Below are positions 32,101 to 38,600 of a stretch of 64,000 nt of DNA, piece by piece. Position 1 is the stretch's first letter; every line of letters starts with the position of its first letter. The notes beneath the pieces were generated by a model, which saw only the letters and a list, made by a program, of their open reading frames with translations, searched no databases and was not told the origin of the DNA. Both the position numbers and the translations under genes were made by a program. The DNA is from Verrucomicrobiota bacterium (lineage in GTDB: Bacteria > Verrucomicrobiota > Verrucomicrobiia > Limisphaerales > UBA11320). The DNA lies in assembly GCA_016199985.1 (NCBI GenBank), contig JACQFQ010000020.1, positions 1-64,000 on the forward strand, written 5' to 3'.

Positions 32101-34823
32101 TTGAATGTGCGCGAGGCATTGTCGAAGTTCTTAAACGACCCGCCAATCTGGCTGATGCTGCCGTTCACGGTGGTGGTGATACCGAGCACTTCGTAGCCAT
32201 CGGCTGTCAAACGCGTCACCTCGTCGGCGATATTCTGTTTCAACCTGAGATAAAGAGCGTCGCCGCGCGCAATATCGCTGAACCCCGTCGCAAACTGAAC
32301 GGGGTCCAGGGAGATCGTCTCGGAGGACAGGGCGGTTGAAGAGCTCGTTCCTTCGGTCGTGGTCCGCTCGATCGCGAAGTCTCCGCCAATCTGGATCAGG
32401 CCAAGGTAATTAATGTCGAGCAGCATCGTCCCCGCGACGCAGATATAGGGATGTTCGAGGGTTCCCTGCTGATCCAGGGCCGTGAAGGCGACTGTGATGG
32501 GCGCGTTTCCAGGAACAGTCAGGGTTTCGTTCACCAATCCCAGGGTGTTGAAGCGAACATGAGCGCTGCCGTTGAAGAACACCTTGTCGATGCCCACCAG
32601 GCTCACGCGTCCGAAGACATCCAAGGCGATCCGCGACTTGCCATCCGGCGACCGACGCACGAGCAGCGCGAGGGTCCCTTCGTTCACCCGAAAGCCCTTG
32701 GCGGTGTCGGTTCCCTCGCCTTCGCCGATGAACAGGTCGAAGTTCTTCACCACCACGTCGAGGCGGAAGGTCTCATCCGAGCCGCTGACTTCCAGCGACG
32801 ACCGATAGGAAAAGTCGCCGTTCAGGATGAAATGCTTGGCGATGTTGAGCTGCTGACGTCCCTCGACCTGGATCACGACCGCTGCGGAGTCGAACTGGAC
32901 GCGGGCAGCCGGGGCGGTGCTGCCGGTGAGGTTTTGGAGGAACTCAAAGGGAGGGATGGCTTCGTCCACGGTGGCATGGGTCGTATTGACCCGAATGTGG
33001 ACGCTTCCGCGGAGCTGGAAATCCGTGAGCCCCATGCTGGTGACGTCGCCCTGCACATCCATCGCAACGCCGCCGTTCGCCAGGATGATCCCGCCTTCTC
33101 CGCTGGAGAGCAGTATCCCTCGAGGAGTAGCCGTCCCCCACCCTTTCCCTACGAAGATCTTGATGCCGCTCAGGGGAATCTTTGTGACCGGGGAGGTCAG
33201 GTCCGCGGGCGACGGGGCGGCCGACGGCAACCTCCGGAGCGCCACGCTGCCGATCACCGTGATCAGATCAGCGATCGTGATCTCGCCCTGAAGGCTGAGA
33301 ATGTTCTCGCCAGCGGAGCTGAAAGCCTCCAACGCCCGGAAGCCCACCGTCTTGCCCCCGACAAAACGAAGGATGGACCCGCCGAGGGAGAAGGCGTTGG
33401 GCAGAGGCATGTCCGAATCGATCTTCCCCACCGGGGTCTGAGGGCTCCACAGAGCGGAGGCGCCAGGGGCCTGGAGGTCTGCCAGTTTGGCAAAGGGCGC
33501 GGTGGAAACCGGAGGATTGAAGGTCACACCCAGGCCGGAGTCGATCGTCAGGGTGCCCTTGGGGTCGGAAGGGGCGGAACCGGTCATCGTGATCAGCGCC
33601 ACGCCATCCGTTGCCACCGTGTATTGGAAGCTGCCAACGGTAAAGAAGAAGGCCTGGGGGTCGGTCACCGGCGCGTTCTGGTCGACGCCAAAGGAGAGGA
33701 GGAAGTCGACGGACACGCTGACCGGGGCGCTACCGCTGACGGTTTGGCTGTTGACGCCGGCGTCCGGGAAGTTCGCGACCTGGCTGAGGTTGGCGGTGGT
33801 GGTCCGGGTGAGCTTGATATGGAGGTCGTAGGAAATCTTGGTCCCGACATTATTCGGGTTCACGGACCCGGGGACCACCGGGGTCAGGGTGTTGATGAAT
33901 GTCCCAAAGGATTGGTCAGTGGGGCTGACCGTGTCGCGTAGGAAAGTATCGAGCCGGGTGAAGAAGTCAGATTGCAGCGCGGTGTTCAGTCCCGAGGCCG
34001 TGATCAAACTGGCATACGAACTGGAAACGAGAAGCGGGAATCCGGTCGTGAGTTGAGTACGGCTCAGGAGGCCGTTAATCGCGCTAAACAACGCTGTGAG
34101 ACCCGCGCGGAGGGATGAAACCTTGGTGAGATTGGTCGGAGGCGGAGGCGCGAACGGAGACGAAGGATCTGAGAGGTCCTGGAGCGAAAGGCCGGCAACG
34201 GGGACGTGAGAATCTAAAGGCGATGTGGAGGAGTCGTTTGCGACGGAGGGCGGCGCGAGACCGATCCGCTGGCTGGCGGTGAGCTGATCGAGAACTCCAA
34301 AAACGGTGTCCGTATTGACCTTCGGGCTGCTGATCGCCGCGGGCGCCTCTGAGGAGGTCGCCGCGACGCCGGAAGCCGGGGCGTTTGCCTGGGTTTGATT
34401 CGCAGCGGCGGGGTCGCTGGCCTTTGAGTCAGCGGAGGGCGCGGAGCTGTTAGTCGAGAGCGGGGTGGCAGCCTGGACGCTTTCGGAGGAGGCCGTTGTT
34501 CCCTGGCTCGCAGCGCCCGGATTCGGTGAGCTGGAAGGAGTATCCGGAGAGGCTTCCGGAGGTGGCGCGTTGATAGGAATCGGGGTCGCGCCGACGAACA
34601 ATTGGTCGACCTGCTGCATCGGGTTATATCCGAGCTGCGTGTCCGGTTTGGTCTCGGCGAAAGCGTCGAATGGGTGCGTCTGGAGTTCGACGGCAGTGGA
34701 AGCGGAGGGAGAAGAATGCAACAGGGCTGCCGCTGCCATGGCGGAAACATCGCCGGAAAGAAGGAGCCTAGGCTCCAGTCTTTCGAGGTCAAAACGGCCC
34801 CTCGACTGTTGATCAACGAACAT
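17118..34823 (-). CDS. LEPR-XLL giant surface protein with Calx-beta, SdrB-like and RTX-type repeats
   Basis: A protein of about 5,901 residues, 28% of the window. Starting at ATG 34823 the N-terminus reads FDLERLEPRLLLSGD; LEPRLLLSGD (residues 16-25) is the LEPR-XLL signature of giant planctomycete/verrucomicrobial exported proteins. A Ser/Ala/Pro linker follows, then about 3,200 residues of repeated beta-rich modules. Next are an RTX-type GGxGxD block (nt 24905-24130), an SdrB-like domain (24110-23740), five Calx-beta domains (23720-21790), two more SdrB-like domains, a sixth Calx-like domain and a long RTX block (20500-17620). The expected role is a calcium-stabilised surface or secreted adhesin or matrix protein. 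No type I secretion genes lie in the window. A frame extension upstream to 34991 lacks signal character and was not used. Confidence 0.9.
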   Translation of the reverse strand: MFVDQQSRGRFDLERLEPRLLLSGDVSAMAAAALLHSSPSASTAVELQTHPFDAFAETKPDTQLGYNPMQQVDQLFVGATPIPINAPPPEASPDTPSSSPNPGAASQGTTASSESVQAATPLSTNSSAPSADSKASDPAAANQTQANAPASGVAATSSEAPAAISSPKVNTDTVFGVLDQLTASQRIGLAPPSVANDSSTSPLDSHVPVAGLSLQDLSDPSSPFAPPPPTNLTKVSSLRAGLTALFSAINGLLSRTQLTTGFPLLVSSSYASLITASGLNTALQSDFFTRLDTFLRDTVSPTDQSFGTFINTLTPVVPGSVNPNNVGTKISYDLHIKLTRTTTANLSQVANFPDAGVNSQTVSGSAPVSVSVDFLLSFGVDQNAPVTDPQAFFFTVGSFQYTVATDGVALITMTGSAPSDPKGTLTIDSGLGVTFNPPVSTAPFAKLADLQAPGASALWSPQTPVGKIDSDMPLPNAFSLGGSILRFVGGKTVGFRALEAFSSAGENILSLQGEITIADLITVIGSVALRRLPSAAPSPADLTSPVTKIPLSGIKIFVGKGWGTATPRGILLSSGEGGIILANGGVAMDVQGDVTSMGLTDFQLRGSVHIRVNTTHATVDEAIPPFEFLQNLTGSTAPAARVQFDSAAVVIQVEGRQQLNIAKHFILNGDFSYRSSLEVSGSDETFRLDVVVKNFDLFIGEGEGTDTAKGFRVNEGTLALLVRRSPDGKSRIALDVFGRVSLVGIDKVFFNGSAHVRFNTLGLVNETLTVPGNAPITVAFTALDQQGTLEHPYICVAGTMLLDINYLGLIQIGGDFAIERTTTEGTSSSTALSSETISLDPVQFATGFSDIARGDALYLRLKQNIADEVTRLTADGYEVLGITTTVNGSISQIGGSFKNFDNASRTFNLSQHRRDHVRALASDLAVDLTTQLGHPFTVSFVEGALQEGGMDIASQNANFSDVQMQVRKVSAHKTETIVYRVAARDVTVFIGDGTMTVTRTSGGGATVDFPTDAKGVKIEHGSLALLLELTPANPSASTPGSHKYAIDARGSAALIGFPEIQLQTDVRVRINTLGQLPSSSTFRLFTDPFTLCGTSSLVTVDPDVDQGGTLADPFVRVDARVKLNLFDFVQASGVVSFQKTTENNDSTAETKEISSFHQGSSDVDIAIQKILFPLGVSSIRSEFDPAHVSSTDPDIGDLASFLRYQQLLNDIRQQISAVEAANVGAHVTKIHAVVNGSISSFGGAYANRDRESHHDDLAENRRDHVLGLAAALKRDLGVDVEFEGGTTNGGGHATQNDQNANFSGIKFTIKKPAPGKTQILIGAADVKAFAGYVTGDFETAPDSAKIGVQLTGGKFGMLLIIDPSAPSTARKKLAFHAEGTLAIKFGTSKVQLVGSGHLTIDVNTIRDGVDKDVVVEDPITGVKIATIKLFYVEELRRAAIDATLGINGFSLNGRFVLERFDPESPTSPLDLRNATGALLVRFFTDGSPPLFVALSGFDISTAGVQDWVIQLKRIADWIETLRGSSFFNTSIPLTGKTLGELFDVAQDYLQDFYSRIVFMDLEGNGTLSSDVADHGKLTSDVSFFLLVNGAATPTKVTIHASATTDNETLSSGQTPLGKLADDVTAAINTAFASTEFAGLLHAYVRDVEAVDRNGLPTRRRTITIGNVPGKLVNRIRLTRASSTDETFKLLGYTDGQEAVEHPQPNAEEALLDYISNNVPGASAVRHLLGLALDPGDVLATDLHFHWTKTLTTHFGDSLSFLDGFGNISGSGDISLSATIDLTTTLGVDLTPVETPKLRNAILVPPPSNGRITDDAAFTVLLNADRKSGLGTGARYTVNLAKSATLTNSSVQQLADDLNTAFTVASNTANSADKLSTHLQAIVVGNSLVLAVKDAELGAINTIEVNADSNNVAVTEIGLPTGFKALSKVKGVFFQGLAITASVTASASSLTFSARLGGGEGIIAFGSTGGSLTGQLGVTVSLFDPGSSSGSSTRVFISTLISDLTRVAAYIHPTLTTTAAIDLVLPNLTVTTPGFGSLIDPDDNTLRVFIPDISDLHVNSSPFDATTNNKGIFITLPEFGAFQHFNCLTVIDLLGGLTKLGSQLENIRGFEFIKDPLPGVGVSLGQILDAGSKLLDAVSNILRGDASTLEQLSHDLEAALGLPSHSLVFTVDHVANPTLDNTHRSVVFDPPGSNNGIRFDAVVPSGTFAKLRVKFEDDNRYASGLDRAEAAYDDVKRVLTIYYNATFTKAQTIVAAVDHLIATAGPRAPPVHASLDSTTGGDGSGAVSQTSIRAELTFTAIYTQNLPFYIRLADYVSRLPDSPFGPVKALLGGLAELVSIEASGNVSIALSATFRLSLGIDISNSCRPMPFLNDSNYAGPNTGTGIFLQAAVRGTNLEFKAGGLLGLRVRNGTMTFDADGDPTTAGPNDSASVSLLLKDRNGSGRHYFLRDTLFDLANFDLQAHAGFSVVLPVYGPGGIALGATSDNNGDGFADNSLALLVPDLVRLLGGNAAGVRFAAPDIASLFQSLNVCQIIRSSPVLLDGLDALLGAIEDGLRSKVLNQNLPLVGDKLASAANSIADFRNGLLASIRQKLAEAGDPIGLVKEAIFNALGSAGLNILAKVNADGQLVDGTGAVITPDDGGYLTRVVPITDFNDVQITCVGDAIDFKIRLIKRADIVDTSANPIKFDIGVPGFGLSVDGNVKITLGFDLKLYFGVSLSQGFYFRTDFRPPGGGSTAEDELRVFFAVTIPGLHARGELFFLQLDVSDESNGLDAKGHHRDVTAFSGYFIVDIKDPSGNDGKLTLEDLRRPGLSLGDVISAKLGAKAEIHLDLAISFDGNTDFPRLLAEFDLSWKFEIGKPVETPSIAINNVQLDVGTFISHLIGPILTEIKKVTEPLQPVVTFLTSPIPVLSDLAGRPFTMLDLAETFGAITPSSRKFIEAILTIIDIANNVPVTGGEVLIPLGSIQITQDRHGTASGVAIPGTGSSNTSPSDHVGSAGPLGPISRFFKKLEDIGIKFPILDISAIAQLFMGKPVSLIEYHLPVLDLKASFKVTIPIFGPLVIFFGGEIGVKIDLTIGYDTYGLAKFFSSSDKDPLVLFDGFFIKDVDDHGVDVPEITIHGGLFVGGGVDLVIAEAGVKGGIYADILFNLNDTDGDGRVRVSEIISNAKKDIRCIFDITGEVYAEAELFLTIHFFFFDVNMEWKFARITILKFEITCPTPVLAHFTDGPHISENKFDGRGGAGKLVLHIGKYASLRDVDDTTDGDEVVILKHVDGAPGDADGEVVEVSFNGIKQTFHGVKSIVADGGAGNDTIDMKDLLSPSGGVDGGHGSGDELDAVLGGDGNDLILASQGGGKYFGGDGNDIITAPDGATVGYEFHGNGGDDRLTGANGPDSLFGEAGNDTIYGNAGMDHLFGGAGNDVILGGADDDEIEGNEGRDKLYGEAGDDGIKGGADDDEIYGGAGNDRLVGNGGGDLIDGGEGDDVIVGDEGVIAAGLSPVRVTGIDGVGNDVLIGAGGADVIFGCGGSDWIFGGARVLGGSLTPVALDGVDFIDGGDGDDFIFADDAGGAGQESFPGASISGGAWLDLARDHIRDITEHGIAAVRVELHRASDSALLAATLSDSNGNYRFDGLPPGDYYLQFETPAVTDIDGTPVSSPLVFVTANQGADDTIDSDADPVTRKTSVATLGEGESAEHVDVGFESTALQINIDNPSVKEGDSGFSDLVFTVTLSQPVTDQVLVCYKTLDGTAIEDADYLGAEWTLVFKPGETSHTITIKVRGDNIDEGDSETMRVQICDVIQGLSRDNIVVTRTIGTGTIIDDDNPPVVSIDDGRQIGTHETDKLEYVIRLSNPSSRPFTVLYQTNQIVGPDGLLLPDSATEGKDYVRVVSSVTFNPLETEKVIQVTTIGDTLNEFDEAVGVSIELPYATPKSLATIGDDRAIARIIDDDPMPFLRITPVATSVVEGQAGDTPVKLKITLVDPTTNLLEPSGRFVNVTWSTSSGTASVLGSDTEKPDVEYSFDHVRFAPGETEKTIVVNVIGDQKVEGNEYFYVNLLMADYAVLDPTDQTQNHATVTIIDDESGDPGPWYVQFAKSRYDVDEGGNTEIKIVRAPNSSEPDAVLWISFATAVKGDPGPGVDYQGNFTLAGPQKRLLISFADNENEKTLKINAFTDRLYEGDEFVVFSLANPTGGPVRAPISRTVLVIHDLQPAPVFRILDSSVDENAPGFAFVTVLATLPDDVTLGAGLVSSVRWQTRDGTAKAGAPDLDYVAADHPAVAIDPEAILFTAADFGGPDADPFQQVASKVIHVQINDLSVPEPTENFHVDLLEASNATIARAENTVEIRDNDKVSVNGFIFQDLNRNGRYDPDVDSKLPGVIVTITDISGVPQTLAPTDALGVWSANVLTGAVKVEVTNIGAVLVGAECSTRNNPLNANVDYLTTQLKEIGFAITPKTTTAPGSTGSALIFNDDTVYGGPGNDFIDAGAGDDWVVGGHWLGPGCACAGKPYSAEVTRVSSTGPNPRIIRAYVDPASLGALGSVSGRVWVDFVSPGGGATDGNAKQDPGEPGLANVQVNLFDDQWTLVGTRYTDSTGVYRFDKLAPCNYVVQFVLPDGFKFTPAPLPIPPRDDNSDANPFTGLTDTITVTGGAESRHIDAGVIPLPTTGVGPWNVSFAKSVFTARATDAQAIIRFFHVAGSTDGDADFFTRNGSAVAGIDYDAAKAVLSFADPQTAATASITLRNPGPKGAPRTVRLILLNPTGGPVKGAVPQAILLIIDQGCLDNDFILGGDGNDLILGDYGVLSRKVDGSAAILDLGGMGNDTILGGAGNDEIHAQGGNDRIDGGRGNDILDGGSEDDTYVFNGDRDGGGTRPEDRDSDTLVEQALPLGGFDTIDLSSTASFSVVLDLNLSTTQDVTPALRLTLPAGGLIERVIGGRQNDVLRGSAADDVLDGRDGNDILEGRGGNDILIGGLGSDAYIFDADTNLGGDEIREDSGPGTASDHDLIDFTTTTTVGASIDLNLTTQQSVNANLRLTLSDSQGIEDINGTPQGDRLIGNARPNILWGREGNDQLDGGSDGYDVLKEERAGNWQLSSGVLKLVDTGETDTFNAGSFDEISLIGDDNANTLDASSFNGRVTLQGRGGDDILIGGSGINVLSGGRGNDKIVGGGVTLLSEEGDGNFTLTPGTLVFVDALTSVTDVDILSGISAAHLTGGAGDNTLDASGFNKIVRLDGGAGNDRLFGGSADDILVGDAGNDFMAGGAGNDRYILDADQPLGDDTIKETDTGGAQDTLDFSSTTDVGIHVDLALLTRQVLSDGGLSTLLLTDATVENVRGGQRADVILGNDLVNHLEGLQGNDVLTGRAGDDVLDGGNDSGDRVEESIPGDATLITNPADTTISNLVWAAVPAVPTDGSAEVDTLIGVENVTLLGSAAPNRLDARLFYGNTQLYGRDGNDVLRGGVGRDLLVGGLGNDLLQGGDGNDTYQWNADTDLGADQVEEDPHFIFGFNTSVDTLDFSPTQKIGVTVNLGTVVSQSIVPGLSIQLKGETVLLFSPSIENLIGGQQGDFLLGNNLSNVIEGRGGDDTIFDSGVSASPTVDLFIGGDGNDTYRLLNNSAPHTVRILEAIGSGGTDTLDFSGLGAALSIDMSNGKPVHVESTNNLTLELIGCHGVENLIGTALDDFIRGNSADNIINGGLGNDTLVGDRGNDTLIGGPGNDRLIGGRGDDQYQFSGILNLGTDRILEEKGQGNDTVDLSGYATGGATINLALALVPQSIGGPSRVLFERPSTVEVASYPPTGPPPALSSLDDWAPDTSRIATRLIPGRTAGAGVSLATLRVTGSPVVRLAEATTAPIQSLHLSLDSILHPFAATDSFSRGFSDVHTESLATSEEARLRGGPVLKPISLGLS
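17620..20500 (-). repeat. C-terminal RTX-type calcium-binding repeat blocks
   Basis: Within the LEPR-XLL gene, nonapeptide repeats of the GGxGNDxLx type recur in clusters (for example GGDGNDLILGD, GGAGNDEIHAQ, GGPGNDRLIGG). They alternate with a longer unit of the type YxFxxDxxLGxDxIxE...DTLDFSxTxxxGVxVDLxxxxxQ. The alternation occurs about eight times, giving imperfect DNA repeats of 300-500 bp. Such nonapeptides fold into calcium-bound parallel beta rolls in characterised RTX proteins. Confidence 0.85.
24130..24905 (-). repeat. Central RTX-type calcium-binding repeat block
   Basis: A dense run of GGxGxDxI nonapeptides inside the LEPR-XLL gene, including acidic variants such as GGADDDEIEGNEG and GEAGDDGIKGG that appear nearly duplicated. 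It separates the N-terminal beta modules from the SdrB-like and Calx-beta region. The acidic character suggests many calcium ions. Confidence 0.85.
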
Positions 34824-35261
34824 TACTGACTGGCTTCCGGGCGATCTCAGGTGGAAGCCGAGACCGATGCATGCGAGGCAAAGGCGATGCAGTGCGAATG
34901 AGATACTCGGAGCGCGAACGAGAGTCAAGAAAGCAGTGGGAAAAACCGAACCGCAGGCACGGGCGCAGCGCTCTGGACGACAGGGTTGCAAGGATTATTC
35001 TCCTCCTACGGAAAACTGGATGGACACCACGATCCAGCAGATAGACTGCGGCGTCCAAGCGCTGAGCCCCTCATTCCCTGACGCCACGCGCGTGATCTCG
35101 GGGATCCGGGCTTCCCCTTGGACCTTCCTGCGCTCGAGTTCACCCATGATCGGGCCGAGTGCGTTGCTCTTCTCATTTTTCCGGGGCGGAGAGCGCAGAC
35201 CGGGAGCTTTGCCAACGGTTAGATCTGGCCGTCGACCTGTTCCGATTCCACACTGCCGCGC
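34824..35261. promoter_or_regulatory. Intergenic region upstream of the LEPR-XLL gene
   Basis: A 438-bp interval between the divergent giant gene and the small membrane protein, and so the probable location of both promoters. I could not place convincing -35/-10 pairs. A minus-strand frame of about 50 codons (ATG near 35147 to TAA near 34995) has high GC at third positions but no recognisable features. No tRNA or stable RNA gene was seen. Confidence 0.3.
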
Positions 35262-35594
35262 ATGTCCAGATTGCTGGTCGACCTCTTGAATGCCATTTTG
35301 CTCGGGCTCGTGTTCATCGGGGTTCCGGCGGCCGCGAGCGCGCGCTTTCTCGGAGTCCACATCTCCTCCTCCGGCCAAACCCGCCAGCTGATCCTCGGCG
35401 GACTCGGACTCGGACTCGCCGCGAACGCTCTGTCCGCCCTGCTGCTCGCCAAAAAGAAGCCCACGCGAGCGACCTTGCTGCGATGGACCGCGGTGTTCGC
35501 CGCTCTGCTCACCCTGGCGGGGCTGGAGGCCGCCGGGATCATCGGATTCGCGTGGCTCCGACATGCGCTCCGGTGGATAAAAGGTCTCTTCTGA
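35262..35594 (+). CDS. Small integral membrane protein, unknown
   Basis: A 110-residue protein with three hydrophobic segments: about residues 8-28 (NAILLGLVFIGVPAAA), 43-62 (ILGGLGLGLAANALSALLLA) and 74-95 (AVFAALLTLAGLEAAGIIGF). Basic patches KKKPTRATLLR and RHALRWIK favour cytoplasmic loops. I do not recognise the family. Codon use matches the neighbours. It stands alone, divergent from the giant gene and 82 bp upstream of the M36 protease gene, so it might be co-transcribed with the protease. No function is proposed. Confidence 0.6.
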   Translation: MSRLLVDLLNAILLGLVFIGVPAAASARFLGVHISSSGQTRQLILGGLGLGLAANALSALLLAKKKPTRATLLRWTAVFAALLTLAGLEAAGIIGFAWLRHALRWIKGLF

Positions 35595-35676
35595 CCACTC
35601 CGGTTGCCGATCTCTCATTTGACTTCCCGAACCCTGGAAGCGAGTGGTCTAGTGGTGTTCCTTTGTGCCTGGTTCT

Positions 35677-38600
35677 ATGCGTATTTGGCCGACGTTCCCG
35701 AGCCTGAGTAGCCGCTTCCTGCTGCTCAGCGCCTGGGTCGCCTGGATGGGATTCGGCGCCGCGAGCGTCCTCGCGTTCCATTCCAGCGAGAGCCTCCCTC
35801 CCATCGATCGCCGGATTCCGGCCAACCTCGGCGCCAAGGAGGCCCAAGCCCTCCTGCCCTCGCGCGCCGCCGCGGAAAGTCATCTGAGGGATCTGCTCCC
35901 CTCCGCTCAAATCAGCTACGACCCCATCACCGGCTCGCCCGCGTTCATACGATGCCTCGACGGCTGCCTCACGGGGCCGAATGGAGCTGGCAAAGGAGTG
36001 TCGCTCGCCTCGGTCAACGCGATCCCGCGAACTCAGGCGCATCGTCCGCTGCGCGCCTTTCTCAAGGAACACGCCGCGCTGTTCGGGCACGGAGCCGAAA
36101 TCCTGGGCGATCTGACGCCTTCCCGCGACGATCTCACCGCGCGCACCGGGCTAAGATCCATCTCCTTCGCGCAGCGCTGCCAGGCGATTCCCATCCTCGA
36201 CGCCGTGATGATCGCCCATATCACCGCGCGCGGAGAACTGCTCTCCCTTTCGAGCACGTTCCTCGCCGACGCCGAGGCGGCCGCGACGCGGTGGTCGCCG
36301 CAACCCGCGGCCCTGGCGGGTCAACCTCCCGTGACGTCCGTCGACGCGATCATCGCGGCGGCCGAAAACCTCGGCGAAACGATCGACGCGTCGCAGATTG
36401 TCCCGATCGACGCCGCGCCCTTGGGGGCCGAACAAAGGCGGGAGTTCAAGGTCGGCCGATTCCCCGGCAACACGCGATGCCAATTGCGCTGGACGCCGAT
36501 CAACCCATCAACGATGACCCTCTGCTGGCAGGTGGAGCTGACGCGAACGCAAGGCGGCGAGCGCTACCAGGTTTTCATCGACGCCAGAACGCGCGACACG
36601 CTGATCCGGCGATGCCTGACCGTCTATGAGCAGCCCATCACCCTCAATGTGTTCACCCACGACAGCCCGAGTCCTTTCTCGCCGGGCTTTGCGAAACCGA
36701 GCGCCCAACAACCTCCGACGGCGCCTCGAACCCTGGTGACCTGGACGGCGCTCGACGCCCACGCGTCGCCCCTGGGGTGGATCGCCGACGGCGAAAACGA
36801 GACGCGCGGGAACAATGTGCAAGCGGCCCTTGACTTGAACGCGGACGACTTCCCCGATCTCCCCAGGCCCCAGGGTTTCCCTTTCCGAGTCTTTTCGCCG
36901 CCCCTGGACCTGAGCCTGCCCGCGGACCAGAACCAGGACGCCGCGGTTGTGCAGCTTTTCTACTGGTGCAACTGGATGCACGATCGTCTGTATCAACTCG
37001 GGTTCACGGAGTCGGCGGGGAATTTCCAGAAGGACAATCTGGGCCGGGGCGGACAGGACGGAGATCCCGTGATCGCGGACGCGCAGGATGGATCGGGCGT
37101 GAACAACGCCAACTTCACTCCGGCGCCCGACGGGGAGCCGGGGCGGATTCAGATGTACGTGTTCGATGGCGTCGATCCCACGCGGGACGGCGACCTCGAC
37201 GCGGAAATCATCCTCCACGAATACACGCACGGCCTGAGCACGCGACTGGTCGGCGGAGGCGTGGGGCTCACCACGCTGCAAGCCGGAGGGCTCGGCGAGG
37301 GCTGGTCCGATTTCTACGCGCTGTCGCTGCTCAGCGAATCGGGCGACGACCCGAACGCGTGCTACGCGATGGGCGGCTATGTGACGCGAGGGTTCTTCGG
37401 ACTTGAGGAGAACTACTACTTCGGGATCCGGCGCTATCCCTACACCACCGACCTCTCGAAGAATCCGCTCACCTTCAAGGACATTGACCCCGGCCAGGCG
37501 ACGTCGCACCCGTCAGCGCCGCGCAACCCCGTTTTCCCCTTCTCCTCCGCGCTGGCGTCCGAGGTGCACAACCAGGGCGAAGTGTGGTGCGTCACGCTGT
37601 GGGAAGCCCGCGCCGCGCTGATCCGCAAGCACGGATGGGAAACGGGGAACGAGCTGATGCTGCGGATCGTGACCGATGGCATGAAGCTCACGCCGCCAAA
37701 CCCGAATTTCCTGCAAGCGCGCGACGGCATCCTGCAAGCCGACCTCGTGGCGAACGGCGGCGCGAATCTGGGGGAGCTCTGGACAGCGTTCGCGCGTCGA
37801 GGAATGGGCTTCAGCGCGCGATCCCCGGTGAGCAGCACGACCAGCGGCGTCCGTGAGGCCCGCGATCTCCCCGACGCGCTGGCGCTGGACCGGGTCAATG
37901 GATTCGTTTTCACGGGCCCGGTCGGCGGACCCTTCTTCACGGGCTGCCAGACACTGCGCGTCACCAACACCCAGAGCGGCCCGGTCCGATGGACGCTCAG
38001 CAACACGGCGGAGTGGCTCTCAGCCGAGCCCTCCGAAGGCCTGCTTCCGCCCGAGTCCGCCGTGGACATCCAACTCTGCCTCGCCGCCCCCGCCCTCGAC
38101 CTGAATCGCGGCCGCTACCTCGCGGAGTTGACGGTGACCAACCTGGAAAGCGGAGTGGCTCAGTCGCGGTCCGTGGATTTGAGAGCCCTTCAGTTCACGA
38201 CAATGCCGTTCGCCGACGACTTCGAGGAAAAGGAACTGCGCCCGGAATGGCTCGTGGCGAATCCGCCCTTCGGACGCGTTCAAATCACGAGTCTCGGCGG
38301 GCCGCATGGAGGCGACACGCATCTGACCTTCGACAGCAACAGCGAAGGCCTCCCCGCGAGAAACGAGCTCACAGTCGGCCTGGACATGCGCGGCTGGACC
38401 AACGTGGTGTTGCGCTTCTGGGCGAAGGAATTCAACGACGAGCCCAATCCGCCTCCGCCCAGTCCTTTCCTCGACGGCGCGGACTTCGACGGCGTCTCGA
38501 TCAGCGTCGATGGCAGTCTCTGGTACGAGGCGCAGAGCCTGCGCGAGCTCTCCAGCACCAACCGGGAGCTGGTCGTGCGCCTGGACGAAACGGTCGCCCG

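Noticed and set aside
17118-34823. Tandem DNA repeats considered as a CRISPR array
   Set aside because: The periodicity follows codons of GGxGxD calcium-binding motifs and varies in sequence; there are no constant direct repeats with unique spacers and no cas genes.
34995-35618. A 207-codon minus-strand frame upstream of the giant gene
   Set aside because: Most of it is antisense to the small membrane protein. Its last 50 codons have coding-like composition but no recognisable features, so it was not called as a gene.
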